64,000 nucleotides of DNA from Muscardinus avellanarius. Its lineage: Eukaryota; Chordata; Mammalia; Rodentia; Gliridae. Below, one piece after another: positions 19,920 to 31,332 of the stretch. The notes under the pieces are model-generated. The model did not search any database and was not told where the DNA came from. It was given only the letters and a program-made list of their open reading frames with translations. The translations under genes and the position numbers were made by a program. The first letter of the stretch is position 1. Each line of letters opens with the position of its first letter. The stretch is taken from positions 74,624,635 to 74,688,634 of the forward strand of contig OY726569.1 in NCBI GenBank assembly GCA_963383645.1, read 5' to 3'.

Positions 19920-20240
19920 GTCAGACCTCGGGTCCGTCCCTCCCCGGTTCCATCTCCGACCCAGTCCCCTGCGGACTTCTGGGCGAAGTTGCTGGAATCA
20001 GAAATTCTCCGGCTGCCTCTCCGCTTCTTGCAGCACCGACCTCCTGCTCGCAGCTGTCACCGGCGGGTTTTCGGTCCCAGTCTCTTCTCCGAGGGCACTT
20101 GGCTCCAGCACCCTCAGAGGCGCCTCCTGCGTCCGAGGGAAGCTCAGTGCCGGCCAAGCAGGGCTTCCCTGAGGTCTCGCACCGCGCGGGTCCCGGCGCG
20201 CTGGCGTTCTTTCTTGGCAGGCGGCCGGGGTAGCTCTGCC

Positions 20241-23130
20241 TGGAGAGTTTTAGGTTACCCGCGAGCCACACAAGGACCTTGTGTTGTTGTTGTTTTAAAA
20301 AGCGATCGCTGCTCGTAAAACCCACAGCAGATAATTTTAATGCTCCCTCGCGCCCGTGCGGCCCTGGAGGAGGGGCCGAGGTGGGGGGGCTGTGGAGAGG
20401 TTGCCAAGGGCTGTACAGTGTTCAAGGGTCTCTTCCGCTGGGTTCGGTGCTGGAAGGTTGAATCAACTTGTTGAACCTTGATCTGATTGGAGTTTCTGAA
20501 CGACTTGAAACTTGCCAATTCTGTGCACAGGACAGGCCGGCCAGGGCATTGTAAAATCTCCTGGAACCGACAGCACTGTGTTCATTTCTGGTCTAGATTA
20601 TTGCTCTCCCCACCCCCTACAATTGGTCTAATAAAGAATTTCACTGCCTTAAAAAATGTACTATTAAACTACCTAGTGGTTTGTTTGGCCAAACTTAATC
20701 CAGGCAATCTCTGGCCAAGCATCAGTGTAAGTCCAGGCAGCCGCCTCTCAGGACGGCTGCCTCTCGGGAAGGTTGCAGCACTGGCAGCCCCAGTTCCCCT
20801 GAAGGTGAGCTGAGAGCTTTGTGATCCTAGGCCGGGTCCTCCACCAACTTGAGCTTTCTTTCTGGATCCTTCAGCTTCGTTTCCTGGATGGCTATTCCCA
20901 TTACCACCTGTTCAGACCACAGCTTCTTTATTCATAGCTTTGGTTAGAGGAGAATCATCTTTATAGCTGTCGTGAGTGGAGTTTTTGCTTTGCAAAGCCT
21001 GGTGAGCCTTAATGACTGCCCAGATGCTGGGCTGATTACATCTGAGCCCAGCTATCACCGTGAGATCAGATTTGCAGCCACTTAGGAAAGAAAAGTGTTT
21101 GTCCTCGTGTTGGGCCGGCCCTTGCTTTTATGTCCAGATGCGCAACAGCAGCAGTTAAAGTACGGCAGATTAGATCCAGGGCGTGTCATAAATCCTCGAC
21201 AGCAGGCATTCCCAAAGCTGGGGCAAGTCGGGGCTCTGGGAGTGACTTTTATGGATGCAGATGAGGATGCCTTTTAAATGAAGCTGCTTGGTTTGATATT
21301 AGGACTCCAAGCTCTTAAACTCTGAGGTCAGGCGAGCCATGGCGTTCCTTCCAATAATTAGGAACAGTCAAGACAGAGATGTAGACCAGAGCACCCGGAC
21401 TGAAATCTGGATACCCGCCCACAGGAGGGTCGAAAGGAGAGAGGCAGGCCCTCTGACAAATGGTGGGGAGCTCATTTGCTGCTGGGCAAGTCTAACTAAC
21501 GTCTCAAGCCATATGGCTCTACTCTCTGCCTTCTGAAACTGGAAGAAGCAACTTTTAGGGGAGAGCTCGGGACTTTAGGGGAAAACAGAGACGTGGTTAA
21601 GGTTCCTTCTGACTTCTTTAGCTTCTTAATTTGAACGTGATGGTAACTGCAAATAGGTTTGTGTATGTCCTAGCTACTTTTCTTTCCCTTTTCCTCATTC
21701 TTTCTTTTTCTTTCTCTCACTCAGCACACATATACACATGTTTGCACCCATGTGTGTGTTTAGGAAGTACCCAGGGAAAGCTGCTGTCTAGAGCATGTGG
21801 TTATCTGCTTGTACCTATAGGCAGCAGCAGGAGCTACATTTATGCACATCCGGGCTGGGTGCCTTACATGCTCTCCATGTTTATATGAACAAGAATGAGA
21901 AGGTGGGTGTTTAGAAAGGGAAATGAGACTCAGTGAGGCTGAGTAACTGACTTGAATCACTCATGGCATGTCTGTGTGGTTTGGGGAGCTAAATTCCCTT
22001 ATATGTGGATTTAAAAGTTTTGTGCTTTCCACACTACCCAGAGAATGCAGGGATTGTTCATCCAGCGAAGGATGGCATTCTCACTTAAGGGGCAGATGGC
22101 TCATTGAGAAAATTCTGAACCCAAATGCATCAGGTAAGTCTGCAGAGAAAATGTTAACAATAGAAGTAAAAAAAAAAAAAAAAAAGAAAATGTTAACAAT
22201 ATATTTGGGATGTCTGTATTGATAAAGGATGATGTTTGACTGTTAGTCTATCCCAAGACCCCTGAGCTCTCTTCTGTGTCTTCTTGGTGGCCCCAGAAGC
22301 CTGGCTGTGGTTGAGATTGGTGGCGTCATAGGAAGAACAAAAACATCTGGCTTGTTGCAGAATTCCCTTTGGGCACCCCTAGGTCTCTTCTGTTAATCTT
22401 TTGAGTGACAGAGGCTTACGGATTGGCATCTTTTCCAGCTGGCTTTCTAGGAAACTGAGAACATGCCCTTTCGCTTTAACTTTATCTGGCTCACTAATTG
22501 AGCTCCCCTGAGGCCTAGACCCCAATCCTTGCCCCCTTATTTGCTTCCTGCCTTCCTTCATAAAATTCCTGACATTTGTTTGACACTGGAAACCAGCAGC
22601 TATCAAGTATCAGATTGGAGGCTATTATGTAGGAAGCACCTGATTTTTGGGTCTCTCAGCTCTGAGCAGCCGCTTGGCTACCTGGGATGCTGCTCAGGAT
22701 TCTTTTAATTACGAAGCTGGCAGCCATTTATTTAATCCTGCACAATTTACTGAAAATGTTTTGGGGGAGGGTTTGGGGAGGAGGGTAGAAGAGGGGCTCT
22801 CCCAGGCTGATGGAGTCTGTCTGATGGTTAGGCCAAATCAACTGGCTGTCTTTGTTTAATCCTCTGTCTGCCCTTGAAGACAGGGAGTGGGGTGAGGAAA
22901 GAGACTGAGCCCATCTTGTCCATTCTGAGCGCTCAGCACAGGGCCAAGCACCTGGAAAAGACATACTTTGCTGATGTTTGTGAGAGGCCTGAACAAATAC
23001 ATGCAGATAATGGGTGTGTGGCAGTGGCCCACAGGTTCTACTTTTTTGGTGCTTTAGCATGACCAGAGGCAGTAAATAGATTTAAGAAATCCGAGAAAGA
23101 GGAGAAAATGGGAAAGTCAAGAGGTCTGAG
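20241..23130. other. repeat-poor proximal intron 1
   Basis: About 2.9 kb without a SINE, unusual for this window. Notable: palindrome gtttggccaaac (20683-20694) containing an NFI-like TTGGCCAA next to a forkhead-like TTTGTTTGG; an 8-bp stem hairpin at 21026-21052; and 22690-22770 with tttaattacg, catttatttaatcc. A MIR-like stretch is at 21890-21960. This is a likely regulatory interval of SMOC1, by inference only. Confidence 0.5.
22146..22201 (+). mobile_element. near-empty poly(A) retro-insertion with 17-nt TSD
   Basis: The 17-mer agaaaatgttaacaata occurs at 22146-22162 and 22185-22201. Between the copies are only 22 nt: gaagt followed by a 17-A run. It looks like a LINE-machinery insertion truncated to almost nothing but its tail. 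Confidence 0.85.
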
Positions 23131-23148
23131 CCAGAGATTGATTTCTTT

Positions 23149-23360
23149 TTTTGTGTGTGTGGTATTGGGGATGGAACCTAGGAGTATTCTATCTCCAGGC
23201 TACATTTCCAGCCCAATTTTTTATTTTTTTATTTTGAAACAGGGTTTCACTGAGTTGCAAAGGGCCTCACTAAGTAGCTGAGGCTGTCTGCGAACCGCCA
23301 CCCTCCTGTCTCAGCCTCCCAAATGCTGGGATTACAAGCGTGCGCCACCACGCTCAGCTA
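23149..23360 (-). repeat. composite SINE type A, minus
   Basis: Full copy. agagattgatttcttt is duplicated at 23133-23148 and 23361-23376. Confidence 0.94.
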
Positions 23361-23424
23361 AGAGATTGATTTCTTTATTGTCGTAGGTATATTCTTCATT
23401 TGCTTTCTCTTCTTCTTTTTAAAT

Positions 23425-23627
23425 TGTATTGGTACTGGGGATTGAACTCAGAGGCATTCTACCTTTGAGCTATACCCCCAGCCCGATTTTATTTTTTATT
23501 TGGAAACAGGGTCTCGCTAGGTTGATGAGAGGCTCACTACTTGTAGAGGCTGTCCTTGAACCTGCAGTCCTCCTGTCTCAGTCTCCCAGGTACTGGGATT
23601 ACAGGCGTGTGCCATCACGCCTGGCTT
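23425..23627 (-). repeat. composite SINE, minus
   Basis: 'tggtactggggattgaactc' to 'gccatcacgcctggctt', with the 'ggtctcgctaggttgatgag' variant also seen at 61200. Confidence 0.9.
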
Positions 23628-23947
23628 GCTCTCTCTCCTCCTCATTACTGGACTTATTCTCCAAACCCAATAATCCTTCTCTAAGAACCTCTTCTGCAGT
23701 TCCTAACTGTTGGTTTGAATCAATCACTTTCATTTTTGAACTTCTGTATCTAGTCCTCTTGAGTCCTAACTTCTACTAAGTGTGCATCTTACTAGGCCAG
23801 TTCTCATCCCTGGTTTCCCCCTTGGTACTTCACGCACAATTCTGTATTGTTAAGTGGTCCAACTTGCAAGCCCCTTGAGGGCTCAGAATAGAGCTCTTAT
23901 TCATCAGTGTGCTTGTCATCTTCTGTCAATATTTATTAAAATGAATT
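23628..23947. other. single-copy intron DNA
   Basis: No repeat recognised. Confidence 0.35.
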
Positions 23948-23949
23948 GG

Positions 23950-24020
23950 ACTAGGGGCTGCTCAGCACTAGAGCACTTGCCTAGCATGCACAAGGCTTTG
24001 GGTATGATCCCCAGCACTAT
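23950..24020 (+). repeat. classical ID SINE, plus
   Basis: 'gagcacttgcctagcatgca' then 'caaggctttgggtatgatcc' is the canonical rodent ID core (alanine-tRNA/BC1-like family), without a B1 half. It is a retroposon, not a tRNA gene. Confidence 0.85.
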
Positions 24021-24152
24021 AAAAGGAAGAGGGGGGAAAAAAGAGTTGAATTGTGTAGTGATGTCCAACCGGCTCTCATTTAAACCTGCAATAGGTTACT
24101 TACATAGGAGGCATCTATTTTTAGACTTTTGTCCTTTATTAAAAAATAAGTG

Positions 24153-24343
24153 TGGCCGGGCGTGGTGGCGCACGCTTGTAATCCCCGCGCTTGGGAGGTG
24201 GAGAGAGGAGGGTCGTGCAGGTTTGAAGCCAGCTGTGCTAGCTTAGGAGACCCTGTTCCAAATAAAAAAATATAAAATAGGTGTGGGAGTGTAGCCCGGA
24301 GGTAGAAGGGTTCCATCCCCAGTACCACCAAAAGAAAAAAAAG
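24153..24343 (+). repeat. type C SINE, plus
   Basis: 'ggccgggcgtggtggcgcac', 'gctagcttaggagaccctg', ending 'catccccagtaccacc'. Confidence 0.92.
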
Positions 24344-24479
24344 TGTGAATATGTGTGTGCATATGAGTATGTGTATGTGGGGGTATTATGGGAAGGTTGG
24401 GGGAGGAGGGCCTGAGCAAGTGGCTTGGATGGGAAAACTGGCTTTAACTCCACCCCAGACCCTTTCAGTATCTTGTATT

Positions 24480-24683
24480 TATTTATTTGCACTGGGGATT
24501 GAATGCAGGGGTCCTTTACCTCTGAACTACATCCCCAGCCCTATTTTATTGTTTTTTTGAAACAGTGTCTTGCTAAGTTGTGGAGGGCCTTGCTGAGTTC
24601 CTGAGGCTGGCTGCAAACCTACAGTCCTCCTGTCTCAGCCTCCCAAGTACTGGGATTACAGGTGTGCGCCACCACCGGGCTTT
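24480..24683 (-). repeat. composite SINE, minus
   Basis: 'gcactggggattgaatgcag' to 'gccaccaccgggc'. cttgtattta flanks both ends. Confidence 0.9.
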
Positions 24684-24989
24684 CACCTTGTATTTAAGTG
24701 TGAAGCCGCTTCTAGACTGCTCCTTTCCATTGGGCTAACCTGCCCAGGGTCTGGAGCAGGCTGGGCCGTGCTCTTCCTATTATTTGTGTGTCCAAAAAGA
24801 ACTTCTTTTCCACATGGGGGAGGGATTTCTCTGAGATGCTGCTCAAGTATAATACCAAGAGCCTGATTTAAATATTTTGGTAGAGCTGACATGTGAAATT
24901 TAAAGAAACAATATGGAGGAGGCTGGAAAGAGGAAATAGGAATCTTTATGAATCTATTCAATCCAAATGGAAATGGTTTCAATATCATC

Positions 24990-25245
24990 CCATTATTCCT
25001 GAAGCTGAATATTTACAGTTCTTACACTGCAGCAGTTCTACTCGTATGGATATATGTCCAAGAGAAACTCACAGCTGGACAGCAACTGTGGTCCCCATAC
25101 CACGGGCCTGGAAGATTGTAAATGCCTGTCCATGGGAGGACAGATGAAGAACTGATGAATTCACACAGTGGAAAATCATACTCAGCCAAGCAAATGAACA
25201 AGGGTGGCACGGAGCACTGCGGATGTGTATAATAGTAAATAAAAG
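24990..25245 (+). mobile_element. L1M LINE 3' fragment, plus
   Basis: Diverged but ordered as the L1 3' end: 'cagcagttctactcgtatgg', 'caagagaaactcacagctgg', 'ggaaaatcatactcagccaa'. Non-coding. Confidence 0.65.
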
Positions 25246-25248
25246 AGA

Positions 25249-25417
25249 TAGCCAGGCATGGCGCATGCTTGTAATCCCAGTACTTGGGAGGCCAGACAGG
25301 AGGATCATGCTGGAGGGCAGCCTCAGCTACTTAGACACTGTTTCAAAATAAAGAATACAAAATCAGGACTGGGGGTGTAGCTTGGAGGTAGAATGCTCCT
25401 GGGTTTTATCCCTACTA

Positions 25418-25467
<50 letters not shown>
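25249..25467 (+). repeat. shortened type A SINE and its (CA)n tail
   Basis: The left half has two internal deletions. 'tttatccctactaccacac' passes into a CA run of about 24 units (25420-25467). Confidence 0.9.
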
Positions 25468-25470
<3 letters not shown>

Positions 25471-25550
25471 ATGGATTAAAAGATGCAGCATGACATCTTT
25501 GATAAACCTTTAAATAACTAAAATTAAATAAAACTTTTAGAAATTCTTCG

Positions 25551-25750
25551 CTGGGCGTGGTGGCGCACGCTTGTAATCCCTGCACTTGGGAGGCGGAGAC
25601 AGGAAGATTGCGCAGGTTCGAAGCCAGCTGTGCTGGCTTAAGAAACCCTGTTTCCAAATAAAAATATAAAAAATAGGTGTCTGAGAGTGTAACCTGGAGG
25701 TAGAAGGGTTACCAGGAACCCCAGTACCACCAAAAAAAAAAAAAAAAAAG
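25551..25750 (+). repeat. type C SINE, plus
   Basis: 'gctgggcgtggtggcgcacg', 'gctggcttaagaaaccctg', ends 'aggaaccccagtaccacc' plus an A17-18 tail. Confidence 0.93.
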
Positions 25751-25954
25751 AATACTTATAGTTACAATAAAATGAGAAAAGCAAATGTAAGTAACAATGG
25801 ACCTGGACTCAGGGTGAGAGAAGGGGTTAGATTGCTGGGGGAACCATTTGGCTTGTGGGGGCTAGTGTCAACACTTTACCCTAGCAGGGGAAGCAGGGTG
25901 GGTTTGAAAGGATTTGGCTATTATTCAAGTTCTCATAACTGATTAAATAAAAAA

Positions 25955-26153
25955 TAGCTGGGTGTGGTGGCGCATGCTTGTAATCCCAGTACTTGAGAGG
26001 CTGAGACAGGAGGATCACAGGTTTGCAACTAGCCTCAGCTGCCTAGTGAGGCCCTCTGCAACTCAGTGAGACCCTGTTTCAAAAGAATAAAGAAAAAAAA
26101 AATTGGGCTGGTGGCTGTAGCTCAGAGGTAGAATGCCCTTAGGTTTAATCCCC

Positions 26154-26208
<55 letters not shown>
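25955..26208 (+). repeat. type A SINE and its (CA)n tail
   Basis: Full copy to 'ttaatccccagtaacac', then about 25 CA units (26157-26208). Confidence 0.93.
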
Positions 26209-26209
<1 letters not shown>

Positions 26210-27317
26210 GCCCTGCATAAATCAATGTGAGTGTGTCACGAACCAAGGCTCATGATTAATCCAATTTTTTGCACCTGAGGTCAAATAAAAATTCCTGGGG
26301 CCAGTGACTCCTTCCTCCCTTCCTTCTGTTCCTCCCCCCCTTTCCAGATGTGCCTGCGGCCCTCTCTGAAATACTTAATTGGGGAATGATTATTAGTGTT
26401 TGTTTCAATTATTGGCTGCTTAGAGCAGGCCCAGGCCCTGGCATAAATACTGACTTTAAACTTCAGCCGGCCTCGGCCAAGCTGCCAGTGGGGCCAGCCC
26501 TGTGGGTCCCTTGCTCAGGGGTCAAGCCTGGCCCAGCAGAGCCAGTCAGTGGCCGGTGTGGCTCTGAAGCCTTGTTTGGGGGGTTGGGGACCTGTTTCTG
26601 GTTTGCTGCCTGTCTCTATTCCATCTCCCACCTCTCCCCCCTTCGCAGGAGCCGGGGTGGCATGCATGGCCCTGCTTAGCAGGTACAGGGTGCCCTTTCT
26701 TCCCACTCCACATAGAGATTTATTGTTTAGGCAGCCAAGTGCTGGCATTGCCACTCATGGTGGGGGATGGCCGTGCGGAGGGCCCCTCCTTCTCTGCTTG
26801 TCACCGAGGAGCTGTTTGGGAGAGGACAAGGGTTGAGTTGCTGATGAGAAATCGATCGGAGCTGCCGGTGAGGCCTGCCAAACAGGGTTAGCATTGTACA
26901 CAGTGCGTGAGGAGTCACCAGGGGGATAGAGAATTGGATCTCCACAAACACTTTCAGCTGTTCACATAAAGACTCGAAGCAATGCAGGTCATTCTTGCAA
27001 CCAACTGGGCTTTCCTTCGCATCTGATGTCATTCTGAACGCAATTGCTATCAGAAAATAACCTTTGGCCACCATCTAAGCTTAGGGCTGGAGCTCTGTGT
27101 ACCTTGGTGACATTGCTTTGGTTGATTTTAGCCCCTCTTTTGAGCCTCAGTGAAGGCGCTTATTGGAGCCGCTGCCCCTATCAGGAGGACCAAGACTGGG
27201 TGAGGTTCTATTAGGTAATGTGACAGGTTCACCCTAACTGTGTGAGCACCTTTGCTTCTCCTCCTTAAAACCATTTTACACTCTAACCTAGATCAGATTC
27301 AACAAGGGCTGATTGTT
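26209..27317. promoter_or_regulatory. repeat-free block, candidate intronic enhancer
   Basis: About 1.1 kb without any SINE. 26365-26480 packs tacttaattggggaatgatt, attagtgtttgtttcaatta and ttgg (homeodomain TAATTG/CAATTA, forkhead TGTTTGTTT), then cataaatactgactttaaac. Motif clustering is seen; enhancer function is inferred and untested. Confidence 0.45.
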
Positions 27318-27516
27318 TGTTTTTGTGGTACTGAGGATTGAACCCAGAAGAATTCTACCTCCGAGCTCCGACCCCAGCCCTTTTTTATTTTGAAAGCAGG
27401 GTCTCGCTAAGTTGCTGAGAATCTCACTAATTTGCTGAGACTAGCCTTTAACCTGTAATCCTCCTATCTCAACCTCCCAAGTACTGGGATTACAGGCATG
27501 TGCCACCATACCTAGC
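27318..27516 (-). repeat. composite SINE, minus
   Basis: 'ttgtggtactgaggattgaa' to 'gccaccatacctagct'. A T20 run follows at 27527-27546. Confidence 0.9.
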
Positions 27517-27546
27517 TAAGAGCTGATTTTTTTTTTTTTTTTTTTT

Positions 27547-28239
27547 AAGTACTGACAGTGGAGAAAAACTGGACCTTCTCAGAATGGTTTATTTTTTAAA
27601 GACTAGACGAACATCTCTAGGAGAGTGTTGGGGGTGTTTTAAGTAATTTTTGCGGATGTTTATTGTGTGGCTAGTCTTTAAAAATTCTGCAAAGCGCGTG
27701 GGGGAAGGGACTCAAAAGGAGGCAATAAGGGGGTGTGGTGCGGGGTTATAAAAGGATGTAAATCATTCACTCCTTCAGATGCACAAACAATGGCAGGAGT
27801 GCTGTCCAAGAGAGAACTTCTCACAAGCATAGAAAATTAGGTCAGAACTATTTAAAATTAGCTATACGTGACTATTAAACACTTGAAATATGGTCAGTAT
27901 AACTGAGGATTGAAAATTCTAATTTAAATGAACTAAATTCATGTGCCAATAGCCACGCATGGCTAGTGGCTTGCTCGTGGACGGCACTGATCTCTGACCA
28001 GCATGCCCAGCCTCACCTCCTAAGGATACGGTCACACACCCCAGACTCAGCTCACGGAACCATCTTGCATGTCCAGAATCCCCCCCAATCCCTGTCAGAA
28101 TCCTGACCATCATTTGAAAGATTCAAATGCTGCCTCCAGTCCTCTCAGGCCCCAGTGTGACTTCTCTCAGGCTCCTGTGTCTTGACTCCTCCTGTGACTG
28201 CTGGGTCCCATCTGCCCTGGGTCCCTACCCACCAGGGGC
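27547..28239. other. single-copy intron DNA
   Basis: No repeat recognised. ggttataaaaggatgtaaat at 27745-27764 is TATA-like but has no supporting promoter context. Confidence 0.35.
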
Positions 28240-28390
28240 AGCTTTTGGCACAGAGGTGGTTCCAGTCAGACTTAAGTGCAGTCTGGATCCACCACTTGGA
28301 GCCTGGGCTAGTCATTTAACCTCTTGGGCCCTTGCTTCCCTGATTTGTCCAATGGAGGTCACAGCATCTGTGTCCCAGGTGGTAGGGGGT
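28240..28390 (-). repeat. MIR SINE
   Basis: 'gagcctgggctagtcattta', 'cctcttgggcccttgcttcc' and 'ctgatttgtccaatggaggt' match MIR order. Confidence 0.7.
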
Positions 28391-28401
28391 GGAGAACGCT
28401 C

Positions 28402-28860
28402 ATTGTATTAGCTTCCTGTTGCTGCAGTGACAAATTACCACAAAATTAGTGGCCTCAACAACACACGTTTCTGGAGGTCAGAGGTCTGATCTGGGTCTCA
28501 ATAGGCTAAAAACCCCAGCAGGGCTGAGTTCCTCTCCTGAGGCTCCAGGGGAGAATCCTCTTTCTTAGCTATTTCATTTTCTGCAGCTGCCCGCAGTACT
28601 TGGCTGATGGCCCCTTCCACCTTCAAAGCTAGCTATGGCTGGTAAAGTCTTGTTCACCTGCTAGCCATCTCCCCTGCCTCACCCTCTTCCTCATTTGAAG
28701 ATCCCTGTGATTATATTGGGTCCACTTGCATAATGCAGATTAATCTCCTTAGTTTAAAGTTAGCTGATTAGCGACCTTAATTCTACCCACAACCTTAATT
28801 CCTCTTTGTCATGTTACACGGTGTTATTAGGATTAGAACACAGGCATTATTCTGCCTCTG
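28402..28860 (+). repeat. ancient LTR/MER-type repeat, family not fixed
   Basis: 'tgtattagcttcctgttgct', 'gacaaattaccacaaaatta', 'ctccaggggagaatcctctt' and 'ttagctgattagcgacctta' match a common dispersed mammalian repeat remembered without a firm name. Confidence 0.6.
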
Positions 28861-28990
28861 ATATTTTTAAAGGATCTAGTACAGTACCTGGTCTGCAGAA
28901 AATAAAGTGGGGGCTTTAGTTTTGAGCTGTATCTGTTCTTTCTTTCTTTTAGAGTGGAAGTCTCTTATGGGAAGTCATTTAATTTTAAAT

Positions 28991-29213
28991 TTTATTTATT
29001 TTTTGCGGTACTGGGGATTGAAACCAGGGGCATTCTACCTCCGAGCGACACCCCTAGTCCTATCTTTTATTTTTTTTTTTTGTTGAAAAACAGGGTCTCA
29101 CTAAGTTGTGGAGGCCTCACTAAGCAGCTGAGGCTGGCTGTAAACTTGCGATCCTCCTGTCTCAGCCTCCCAAGTACTGGGATTATAAGTGTGCGCCACC
29201 ACACCCGGCCCTC
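28991..29213 (-). repeat. composite SINE type A, minus
   Basis: 'gcggtactggggattgaaac' to 'gccaccacacccggcc'. Confidence 0.93.
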
Positions 29214-29336
29214 GTTTAATTTTCTTTATAGACTCCATCCCGCCCAAGAACAGGTGCTTAATAAATGTTTATTGAATAATACAATTTTCAGTAAATGTAG
29301 ATGGTTTCTTTCCTTATAAAGATATATTGGACAGTA

Positions 29337-29360
29337 AAAAAGAAAAGAAAAGAAAAGAAA
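29337..29360. repeat. (AAAAG)n
   Basis: Short purine run, about five units. Confidence 0.8.
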
Positions 29361-29582
29361 TTCAAACCAGAATATAGGGTCCCCTTTGTGCAAGAAAAAA
29401 GTTAGTTAACGTAAAGAAAAGTTGGGTAGATTAAATATCATGTTGTCAGTGATGGCTGTCATGGGGGTGTTCAAGTTTTATGAGATGCATTTTTGGCAAT
29501 TGCTAAACTGACTCTGTATAATGAACATCTTTGAATCTTACAGGAGAATAATAAAGATTCAAATATTCTTGAGACTGCCCAA

Positions 29583-29796
29583 AGGTGGGTGTAGTGGTGC
29601 ATGCCTTAATCCCAGTACTTGGGAGGTTGAGACTGTAGGGCTCTAAAGGTCAAGCCTCAGCAATTTAGGGAGACCTTCAGCAACTTTAGCGAGACCCTGT
29701 TTCAAAATAAAAAAAGAAAAAAGGCTGGGGTGTAGCTTGGAAATAGAATGCCCCTGTGTTCAATCCCCAGTACCAATTAAAAAATAAAATAAAATC
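29583..29796 (+). repeat. composite SINE, plus, diverged
   Basis: 'gtgggtgtagtggtgcatgc' to 'caatccccagtacc', A-rich tail. Confidence 0.88.
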
Positions 29797-29969
29797 ACCT
29801 AAACCTGTCTCAACCCAGGCTGATTCCTGAATAAACCTCTGGATTCTGCCTTCATCTGACACAGTTGGCCTGTGCATGTTGGGCAGACTTCTAGGGCTAG
29901 TAACCATTAATGCCAGACCTCCTGCTCATGTTCAGCAAGCTTTAAAGGAGAGTTTTCAGTGAACCGCAG

Positions 29970-30440
29970 CAGGACTCAACCGTAAAAAATGTATTTATTG
30001 CTGCTGGTGGGAATATAAATTAGCACAGTCACTTTGTAGAAATAAAGTTGAAGTTGCATACACTCTTGACCTTGTAATTCTGCTGTCATAGGCCCTAGAG
30101 GATTGCACTTAAATATGCAGAAAGAGACATGTTCAAAGATGTTTGTAGCAGCTTTTCTTGGTGGTAGTAAAACAGTGGAAACTATCTAAGCGCTCAACAA
30201 TGGGAAACCAGAGAAATAAATTGTGGTATATCCAAATAATAGACTATTACATAGCACTGAAAATTACGCATCTAAAGCTATACTCATTATCATGGATCAG
30301 TTTCATAATTAAGATGTTGAATGAAAAAAAAAAGCAAATTGAAGAAGAATACATGTACTATGCCATATTTATATGAAGGTTAAAAGTATTGTTGTTTTAT
30401 GTATGCAAAATAGGGGTTCAAACAAAAATGTATGAGAAAA
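29970..30440 (+). mobile_element. L1M/HAL1-like LINE 3' end, plus
   Basis: 'ctgctggtgggaatataaat', 'gtttgtagcagcttttcttg', 'cagagaaataaattgtggta' and 'tccaaataatagactattac' follow the order of an ancient L1 3' region. Non-coding. Confidence 0.8.
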
Positions 30441-30566
30441 GGGCAATAATTAAAAGGAAGCACAATGTTCATGGTTACCTCGGGTGTGCGGGGGAAGTGG
30501 GGAGGGATGTGTTGGAAGGACACACAGACAGCTTGGATTGAATTGGCAATGTTGTTTGCTCTTATT

Positions 30567-30756
30567 GTTTATTTTTTTGGTACTGGGGATTGAAGTCAAG
30601 GGGCTCTAACTGTTTACTACACCCCAAGCCTTTTTTATTTTTTAAAAATTTGAAACAGGGTCTTGTTAGGTTGCTAAGGCTGGTCTCAAACTAGCGATCC
30701 TCTGGTCTCAGCCTCCCAAGTGCTGGGATTATAGGCGTGTACCACCATACCTTGTT
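30567..30756 (-). repeat. composite SINE, minus, diverged
   Basis: 'ttggtactggggattgaagt' to 'taccaccataccttg'. Confidence 0.88.
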
Positions 30757-30834
30757 TTGTTTGCTTTTAAATTGGGTGATGAGCACATAGATTTTAAAAT
30801 TCCTTTTTGTATATGTTGCATAATACACAATAAT

Positions 30835-31060
30835 GTTTTTTGTGCTTTTATTGATGCCTTATAGTCTCATACCATAATATAAGTCATGTTGACAATGACA
30901 TACATGCACACGCTCTTGGTGCCCCCCATTCCCTCCCTCCCAGTATGGAGTACCCAGATTGACATTGGTATATATTCCCATGCATGCACATAGTCTATGG
31001 TAGTATTTCTATTAATGAACCTAAGACTTCCTCCACTCCTACCTTCATATGCCTGTAATA
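30835..31060 (-). mobile_element. possible L1 3' end, minus
   Basis: 'gtgcttttattgatgcctta' is the complement of a 'gcatcaataaaagcac' tail, resembling the L1 tails at 45020 and 52250. Weak evidence. Confidence 0.35.
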
Positions 31061-31094
31061 ATGTTTTTCATGAATAATTAAAATGAATTTACAA

Positions 31095-31280
31095 GCCGGG
31101 CATGGCGGCACACAGTTGTAATCCCAGCGCTTGGGAAGCTGAAACAGGAGGATCGCACAGGTTCGAAGCCAGCCTCAGCTGCTTAGTGAGGGTCTCAGCA
31201 ATTAGTGAGACTCTGTTTCCAAATAAAAATAGAAAATAGATCTGGGAGGTAGAAAAGTACCTGGTTTCCACCCCCAGTAC

Positions 31281-31330
<50 letters not shown>
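31095..31330 (+). repeat. type B SINE and its (CA)n tail
   Basis: Full copy with a shortened right half; 'acccccagtaccacatac' passes into about 23 CA units. Confidence 0.92.

Positions 31331-31332
<2 letters not shown>

Larger units (their letters stand above)
18900..20240. promoter_or_regulatory. CpG island over SMOC1 promoter and exon 1
   Basis: The GC content and CpG density rise sharply here compared with both flanks (for example gcggcccggccgagcgcggc around 19640). The island covers the promoter, exon 1 and the first 400 bp of intron 1, and is free of SINEs. Long open frames on both strands through it are what stop-poor GC-rich DNA produces and are not separate genes. Boundaries are by eye. 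Confidence 0.9.

Noticed and set aside
23950..24020. tRNA-like A/B-box sequence in ID elements
   Set aside because: Matches the ID retroposon family with an A-rich tail; no complete cloverleaf, so not a tRNA gene.
27740..27770. TATAAAAG-like promoter at 27747
   Set aside because: No CpG enrichment, CCAAT box, LTR context or downstream exon; an isolated TATA-like word is expected by chance.
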